Shown here piece by piece: positions 57,501-64,000 of a stretch of DNA of 64,000 nt. Numbering within the stretch: position 1 is the stretch's first letter; every line of letters starts with the position of its first letter. Made by a program: the position numbers and the translations under genes. Source of the DNA: Polytrichum commune (Eukaryota; Streptophyta; Polytrichopsida; Polytrichales; Polytrichaceae); assembly GCA_950295325.1 (NCBI GenBank), contig OX485805.1, positions 27,143,501-27,207,500 of the forward strand. Reading direction: 5' to 3'. Under the pieces are notes generated by a model. That model was given only the letters and a program-made list of their open reading frames with translations. It was not told the DNA's origin and searched no databases.

Positions 57501-60500
57501 GGAATTTTTGTCACAATAATCTCATTGGATGTAAACATGTCTCTCAACATGTTCCGCATTTGATTAAGGAAACTCAAGATTTGCATGTGATTATTATGTT
57601 GGAGAACACCTTTGTTTATTACATTATCAATACACCTTCTGATCCATTGTTGCTCAAAACACACAAAATTGTCAAACAAATAAGCACTATGACAATAACT
57701 GCATTTGTGATTGACATTGCCCTTCTTGATAGAGTTACACCCGAGGCTCAATTGCAAGCAATATTGAATGTGTTGTTGTTGTGTGAAACAATTTGACAAT
57801 GTCTAATCCACATGTGTGTATAGCGATTCATGCTCGCATCAAGGTTTCAATTTTTGGCTTGTAGACTTGCCTAAATGTCACCTTGTACTATGTATTTTTT
57901 CTTCTCCATCGGTTGTGCATGAATCAAATAAGCACAATACTGCAAAAATTGAAGCATTTTTGAGCTTGCATACTCATTCCTTCACGGTGATATTTTCATC
58001 TTGTTGTTCATTGTGGAATGTAAAGATGTTTATCGAGATGTTTGTACATATGCAACCATGTACGATTTCACTCTATTGCAAGATTGGTGGGGTGTGAATG
58101 TCATGAAATTGTGCCCTTGTATTGATGTTTCTGTAACAACAAGTCTAGCTTTCAATGCACAAAATTTTAATTGCACGTTGGTTTTATGCAAGTGTTCTCA
58201 TTTTTTGTTGATATTTGTACATTATTTGTTGGTGGCAATCACAAAGTTTCCAAATTTTATTTTGTTGTTGTGAGAAAAATGCAAATTAACCTTCAACAAA
58301 AGCATTGAGTTTGAAAAACAAGGTAACTACTAGCCATGATGATGTCTATCTTAACTACAATGTTGAGAGAAGGATCAACTAATTAATAGTTTAATTTCTT
58401 GGCGAGGCACTTGTGCGAATCATCCTATCCTAATGCAGATGTTCATTGGTGCTTTATGCAGGCATGAAGCAATTGTTATTGACGTCACAACTTCTATTGG
58501 TGGGTTCAAAATCTTTCGCTTTACCTTCACGATTTTTTACCTATGCCATAAGGTTTCAGTAGCCTTCCCATGTTGTAATGCTTATGCAACATAAAATTTG
58601 CTTCTTCTTCTTTCCATCTTTCAAGTGCCTCTGTCCATGCATGTCATAAGAATGGATGCCATCTTGTTGCTTATGAGGCAAATGAACGAATCTTCAATAA
58701 GATGCTTCAACCGCTTTAGGAGTCCTCATTTTATAACCCCGTAGTCGACCAATCATCACAACCACAATCATTGGAGGAAAATGATAAGCCTCTTTGCAAA
58801 GTGGCATGGAAATCACGTTTGAGTACACGAGTTTTACCCAACTAGTCGTCATAAGTTGATTTTTGGTGTTGGGCATGATTGTAGTAACTAACAATCATTA
58901 AGTTTATGTATATATAGTGTTGGCAAAATGATGGAACAACTTTCATCTCCCCCCGTTTCACTTTTGCTTCCCCATGTATGTAGAGAGCCCGAAGTCTTGC
59001 AAGTTCAATCCCAAAGTGGAGACTCGTTCAATTAGAGGCATCGGAGGATAATTTTTTTTGGGGGGGGGGGGGGACATCTAGATAGTTGAGAATACCATCC
59101 ACCATATGTTTGATTGGATTGGATATGTTTGGATTTGATATGGTTAGTTGGGAACATGATTAGCCTTGGATTTAAGATTATGATAAAAACAAACAATTTT
59201 AGTCCAATTACTTGGATTCATAGCACATCGGTTGTACTTTTGCCATTCTTTGTAGTAACCACAACTATCAGACATTGGAATTGTGTGAGAAATTCCCTCT
59301 TGTTCCTAAAACACGTGCTCAAAACCCTTAGTTTCTTTCTTCCACTATATCATTTCATTTCCAAAACCTACATGAATTATAGAAATTTAGCATGGAGCAT
59401 GTTCAAATAGAATGGAACTATTTTTTATGTTCAATATAACAACAATACCGAAATTCATATTGCCATCCTCATGGTTACTGCTTTTGAGATTATGGCAATG
59501 CATTCATTTGATTAACTATGTTTCTTTGCACATCCCACTCATATTACTAATTATGCCCAAAAACCATGGTTATAGGATAATAGTGGGTGTATTTCTAGAA
59601 AAAAATCATCCTTCACTACTCACATGTTACCGCTCACACGGCAACATTCCCCTTATCATTATAATAATCATGAAAATTTGATGATTGAAAGAGGCAAAAG
59701 AAAATCAAAACATAATTTGTGCACCTCATGTAGTCACTTTTCTTAGTTAAACGCCTATCATTTGAGTGGTATATGATGAGCTTGTAGTTACAACTAAACA
59801 ACAAACATAAACATGTTATGATGAGATTGGATTATGTGCTCATTGCGAAGCATATTATGATACCATGATTAACATTGGAGACTCCAAATTAACCTAGCGA
59901 GTTTATGTTGAGATGAATCAAACATAACATATATTGATTGGTGTTTTTTTTACCATATCCCCTAATGTGGGTGCCACGAATCCTAACCCACTCTAAAGTA
60001 GATTGTACTTCACATGGGGCATAAGATGGTTCCAAACATAAAGGGATGCTCCACAATACTTTTGGTAATCATGGCTTACAAGAGGCAAGTGCACCTTCCA
60101 ACACATAATGTGGAGGGGTGCTTAAACTATGTCGAGAATGGTTTCTATGATTAGAATAATAAATCCTACAAAATTTATAGTTAGCAAATGAAAGTGATTT
60201 TGATGCACCAAAGTATGCCTTGTTTGGACTCCATATGCAAAAGCTATAAACGTTTAAAGTTTCATTCGTAGAGTTATCCAAAATTGTTGGAGGGGGGGGG
60301 GGGGGTTGTCATGTACAAGTGGTGGACATTCTCAAAATCCATATGTACTTGTTGTGCAAGATTTTAAGGTGTTGGTTTAGCACCCTCTACCTTAGTAGGA
60401 CATTTGGAGTATGGACCGAGGATTTGAGGTGCTATATAGACTCATTTATTAAGAAAGTGAAAGTGCAAAGATCTATCGATTATTGATGCATTATATGATT

Positions 60501-60695
60501 TCAAAAGTAGCATCAATATCATTTGGGTCTACAGTGGTCTATTGGGAATGAGTCAATCTAGAATTACATGGAACTTGGTTTTACTAAAGCATCTTCATCC
60601 ATGATGAATGACTTTACACAGACGCCAAAAACTCCAAGCCGTGATGTTATGATTGACACACTAGATGTGGAAATGCCCCGGAAGTTTGCATTCCG
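57501..60695. other. Intergenic, no intact gene
   Basis: Frames at 57404-57796, 57816-58097 and 58001-58273 follow one another with frame changes and about five stops; none has a recognised domain. A partial family R copy lies at about 59735-59935 (CATTTGAGTGGTATATG, ATTATGTGCTCA). Long G runs are at 59060-59073 and 60292-60305. Confidence 0.45.
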
Positions 60696-60698
60696 ACA

Positions 60699-61092
60699 TG
60701 TACACTAAAAATATGTATTTAATGTCACCGATTATTTTTGCCTTGCTCAATACTAATTGGAAACTACTTGCATAGCGTCACCACCGTTAAATCTAAACAT
60801 AACGGTATTTGTCATTCCTTGTGAAAAATGTAAGTTGTTATTGATTTCCAATGTTGCAATTATCGTCACTTACTAAGTGATTTTCCATAAAAATAAATAA
60901 ATCATCCATGACAATATTTCATTATAGAGTTGTCAAGATGCATAATATACCAAACTTTGATTCAATAATTAGCATGGATTTCTTTCAAATTCCAATCAAC
61001 CATGACAACACTTTAAAACCTTTTCATAAAAAATGTCAATAGAAAAGTTACCACAACAACATAAAATACCATATGACACAAAATACAATGCT
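60699..61092 (-). mobile_element. Family B element, reverse copy
   Basis: It is the reverse complement of 3631-4000: AAAGTTACCAC, ATACCATATGACACAAAATAC, AATCATCCATGAC and AATGTCACC match in order. It extends a little further than the other copy on the side with TATTTAATGTCACC. Confidence 0.6.
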
Positions 61093-61485
61093 TCCCATAG
61101 TAATGAGAACATAAGCATCCGAACGTAACTATACGAAGCTCCTCTTTGAATTCACCCATTCGGAATAGGTGGAGAGGAAATATCACGTTCCTCTAACTAC
61201 GTAAGTTTTTTTTTTTTTGGGGGGGGGGGGCACTTTTATGAGTCAAAAAGTAAGTACGTGCAAGTTGATTGGTGAAAGTTCCGTGTGAAACTTAAATCCC
61301 GGAGGTGACCTCTCAAAAACTTTGCCCAATGCTATCATACAATTGCTTGTACGTAGGTAACCCAATAATGCAAAAAACAACAACAAGCTTTTCATGGGCC
61401 TATCTAAAGGGAACATTCATACATGCATTTTAAGTGTAAAGGAGTTTGGTAGATTGATCCATCACTTTTTCTATGTTGGCCATCA

Positions 61486-61645
61486 CATCTTCACAATGAA
61501 GACGGTGCTTTAGTTTTCTTTTCGATTCGAGACTTTTTGTGTATTCAACTGAAACATCAAATGTTCATTTTCATAATGAAGACGGTGCTTTAGTTTTCTT
61601 TTAGATTCGAGACTTTTTGTGTATTCAACTGAACATCAAATGTTA
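61486..61645. repeat. Recent 80-bp tandem duplication
   Basis: AATGAAGACGGTGCTTTAG, TTTTCTTTT(C/A)GATTCGAG and ACTTTTTGTGTATTCAACTG occur twice, exactly 80 bp apart at the word GACGGTGC (61501 and 61581). The copies differ by only a few bases. Confidence 0.9.
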
Positions 61646-62344
61646 CTATCTAATGGTTGCATATATACCTTCCCATAAAACAATCACTTTTTGGGACAAA
61701 AGAGCAAGCAACACGAGTTAGGTAGTGACATCCAATAAAGGGTTCAACATTAATGGAAATGGAATCGATGTGGAGTATTGAGGTGATGAAATTGAGACTC
61801 GCTTACTATGTTTTCTATAACAACTTGGACTAGTATGGGTTTTTGCATGCATATAACACCACGTATAACACAAAACTAGAGGTTGTAACAAACAATTAAA
61901 TTACCATTGGCTCCTATAAATATTATGTTGCCATGGTCAAGTTTTTGACTAACTACTATTTTGGATTATCCATAAAAACACATTGTGATCTCTCAACATG
62001 GTTAAAGTTCACTTTATATTAAGCTTGAGGGCCCATCGATTACAAAATCGGTTTCCCTTTTCCCCACAGTCCGGCCTTTCGATGACTTTCAAAGGCCCTT
62101 GGATTTTCATGGTCTCAATTCTTGGTCTATGTGTAAAGCGGCTCTTAGGTCTCGGGTTCGAGAAGAAATTAAAACGATTGTTATCCTTACCGACCTTGGA
62201 TTATAGTGTCAAAGTGGTTGCCTCTTGGTCCTCAATTCTCTCCATGGGGCTTGGCCTTGGTATCCTTCAATGATGCCACATGAGCAAGACAACAACCCCT
62301 AGTGCAAACAACCCCTTCAAGGAATCCATCTATGGGTATAATAC
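61646..62344. other. Intergenic, no gene seen
   Basis: A stretch near 62110-62147 (TTCTTGGTCTATGTGTAAAG, GGCTCTTAGG) resembles a degraded PIF-like MITE end; its partner end was not found. G12 at 61219-61230 lies just before this block. Confidence 0.4.
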
Positions 62345-62740
62345 GTGCCGGCTTAGACTACGGTGAAGAAGTGCACCGGTCAAAAAAAAAAAGGGAATGG
62401 AGTAATATGATTGGCTACGAAATGGGTTCTTCACCCGCCGGGGTTTCCACTAAGGCCAAGAGTTCTCTGGTGGAGAACTTCAATCATGGACCATGAAACA
62501 ATTACATGACTGCCAACATGGCAACCCTTTTGCTAGGGGACTTCTCCAAAGGTCAAGTTTCTTGGGTAACCTCAAACACTCGGACAAGAAACTTGGCCTC
62601 CCGAGAACTCCAACTTGAGGCATTCTTGGTAATGCTTTTCCATCTTGTCTGCCATACCAACTGTTGCCTCAAATAACCTTGTCCTGGGCTAAAATTCTTC
62701 AATGAGTGGTGCAATTCTTCACTGTAGTCTAAACCGGCCC
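62345..62740. mobile_element. PIF/Harbinger-like MITE, relative of 378-742
   Basis: The left end is GTGCCGGCTTAGACTACGG and the right end in reverse is GGGCCGGTTTAGACTACAG; pairing continues through GTGAAGAA-TGCACC. Internally it shares with the copy at 378 the words CACCGGTCA plus a poly-A run, ATGATTGG and ACAAGAAACT. A 3-bp target duplication is not preserved. Confidence 0.8.
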
Positions 62741-62859
62741 AAGTACAACAATAGGGTGGTCTAGGAGGAATGCCGTTTTTGTTGTGGCCAATAATGTGTT
62801 TGGAGGGTCCACCGAATCCAATGCCCAGTAGAAAGGCCGGACTCTAAAGCACCCCAATA

Positions 62860-64000
62860 AGCTTTCAAAAGAAGGGGTCACATGATAGGATGAAGGCCGG
62901 ATCCACAACCCATAACCCATAACTCTTGGGCAACCCCATGAAAACTTTTATGAACCCAATTGGAACACGTTGCCCGTCCTTCCCAATTTCATAAAAAAAG
63001 GTGTCCTTGCATTCTTGAAAGCCGCCTAGTCCACAAAACTCATATTGAGTGCACCTCAACTTTCAAGGCCCAAAATCCAATATATATGTTCGCTTCTACT
63101 TAATAAATAAGCAATTAATTCAGATTTCATTCCTAGAGTGAGACCGTCAATAAACTATGTAATCAACTTGGAAGTTAAAAGATATGGAAAAAGCCTCATT
63201 AGCATTGAGGCAATACTTCATGTGACTTACCATTTGAAAGGGCCTTCGTCATTTACAAACTGAGCTTAAATTTATGTGCCAATTTTAGCTAAGTTGTCTT
63301 ATAATATTCAACTGATGTCTTCTCCTTTCACAAGCAGATTTCTACAAGTATTCATACACATTCAAGTTAATTAAGCATAATTATATGTAATCAAGCCTTT
63401 TAAAGTGTAATTGAGCCTATTTAAGCGTAACTAAGCCTAATTAAGTGCAAGGCCTAAGCCTAACTCAATGCTTACTTTGGTATCTGAAATCTTTGAACCT
63501 ATTTAAGTGTAATTAAGCCTATTTAAGCGTAATTAAGCCTAATTAAGTGCAAGGCCTAACCCTATCTCAATGCTTACTTTGGTATCTGAAATCTTTGAAA
63601 GATTAAGTACATTTGATTATGCTTAATTAGATTGAATGTGTATAAATACTTGTAGAAATTTGCTTGTGAAAGGAGAAGACATTAGCTGAATATTATAAGT
63701 CAACTTAGCTAAAAATAGCACATTATTTAAAGCTCAGTTTGTAAACGACGAAGGCCCTTTTAAATGGTAAGTCACAGAAAGAACCGCCTCAATGCTAAAC
63801 AAGAAATTTTCCATATCTTTAACTACCAAGTTAATTACATACTTTATTGACAGTTTCACTTCATGAATGAAATCCGAATCAATTGCTTATTTACTAAGCG
63901 GAAGTGGACATATATATTGGAATCTACGCATTGAAGTTATGGACTAAACAACCTTCAAGAACGCAAGGACAACTTTTATATATATATAAAAAAAATTGCA
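62860..64000. mobile_element. Long foldback element FB2, cut by the window end
   Basis: The left arm (about 62990-63400) pairs with the right arm (about 63600-63980). Pairs include GTCCTTGCATTCTTGAA against TTCAAGAACGCAAGGAC, AATAAGCAATTAATTCAGAT against its right-arm match, ACTTACCATTTGAAAGGGCC and CTTCTCCTTTCACAAGCA. It matches FB1 arm to arm. The centre holds a 102-bp tandem duplication (TTTAAGCG(T)AA at 63420 and 63522). The right boundary lies beyond the window or at its edge. Confidence 0.7.

Overview
This is nuclear DNA of a land plant. Four genes can be rebuilt exon by exon, with GT-AG introns apart from one probable GC-AG intron, and all four proteins belong to plant-type families or have plant-type features. 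Between them lies AT-rich sequence full of non-autonomous DNA transposons, including a textbook Stowaway MITE and PIF/Harbinger-like MITEs with TAA target duplications. A 200-base run of N (49136-49335) marks a draft scaffold join. I cannot place the plant more precisely. No bacterial genes, CRISPR arrays, rRNA genes or convincing tRNA genes were seen.

Layout. 1-10.5 kb: no gene; nested inverted-repeat (foldback) elements and MITEs. 10.8-14.4 kb (minus): a five-exon gene for a 182-residue Ser/Lys/Arg-rich protein with a well-formed C-terminal tail. 14.5-24 kb: no intact gene; a decayed PIF/Harbinger transposase (about 16.88-17.56 kb), several copies of a roughly 370-bp dispersed repeat (called family R here) and MITEs. 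About 24.1-30.1 kb (plus): a bHLH transcription factor of the bHLH121/IVb type, 533 residues, six coding exons. 31.9-36.7 kb (minus): a TraB-domain protein, 390 residues, eight exons, convergent with the bHLH gene. 41.2-46.6 kb (plus): a full-length cytochrome P450 of the CYP85 clan, 472 residues, nine exons, divergent from the TraB gene. 46.6-64 kb: no gene; a tRNA-derived SINE, the Stowaway MITE, a tandem array with a 288-bp period, two long foldback elements and more MITEs.

The four genes show no operon-like or pathway relation; they are ordinary neighbours. The most interesting points concern architecture. Inverted copies of family R flank exon 4 of the bHLH gene, an arrangement known to favour exon circularisation. 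The TraB gene has a four-base tandem splice donor (GCAGGT) in which the strong GT site breaks the frame and the weak GC site keeps it. The P450 core promoter and leader are tandemly duplicated with two TATA boxes. A foldback element near the left end was split by a MITE in one arm only, so the other arm preserves the empty site. Long G or C runs recur at matching places within dispersed repeats.

All gene models come from reading splice sites and phases by eye. Family names rest on remembered motifs, not on searches. Repeat-family letters (B, D, E, F, R, FB) are labels for this window only.
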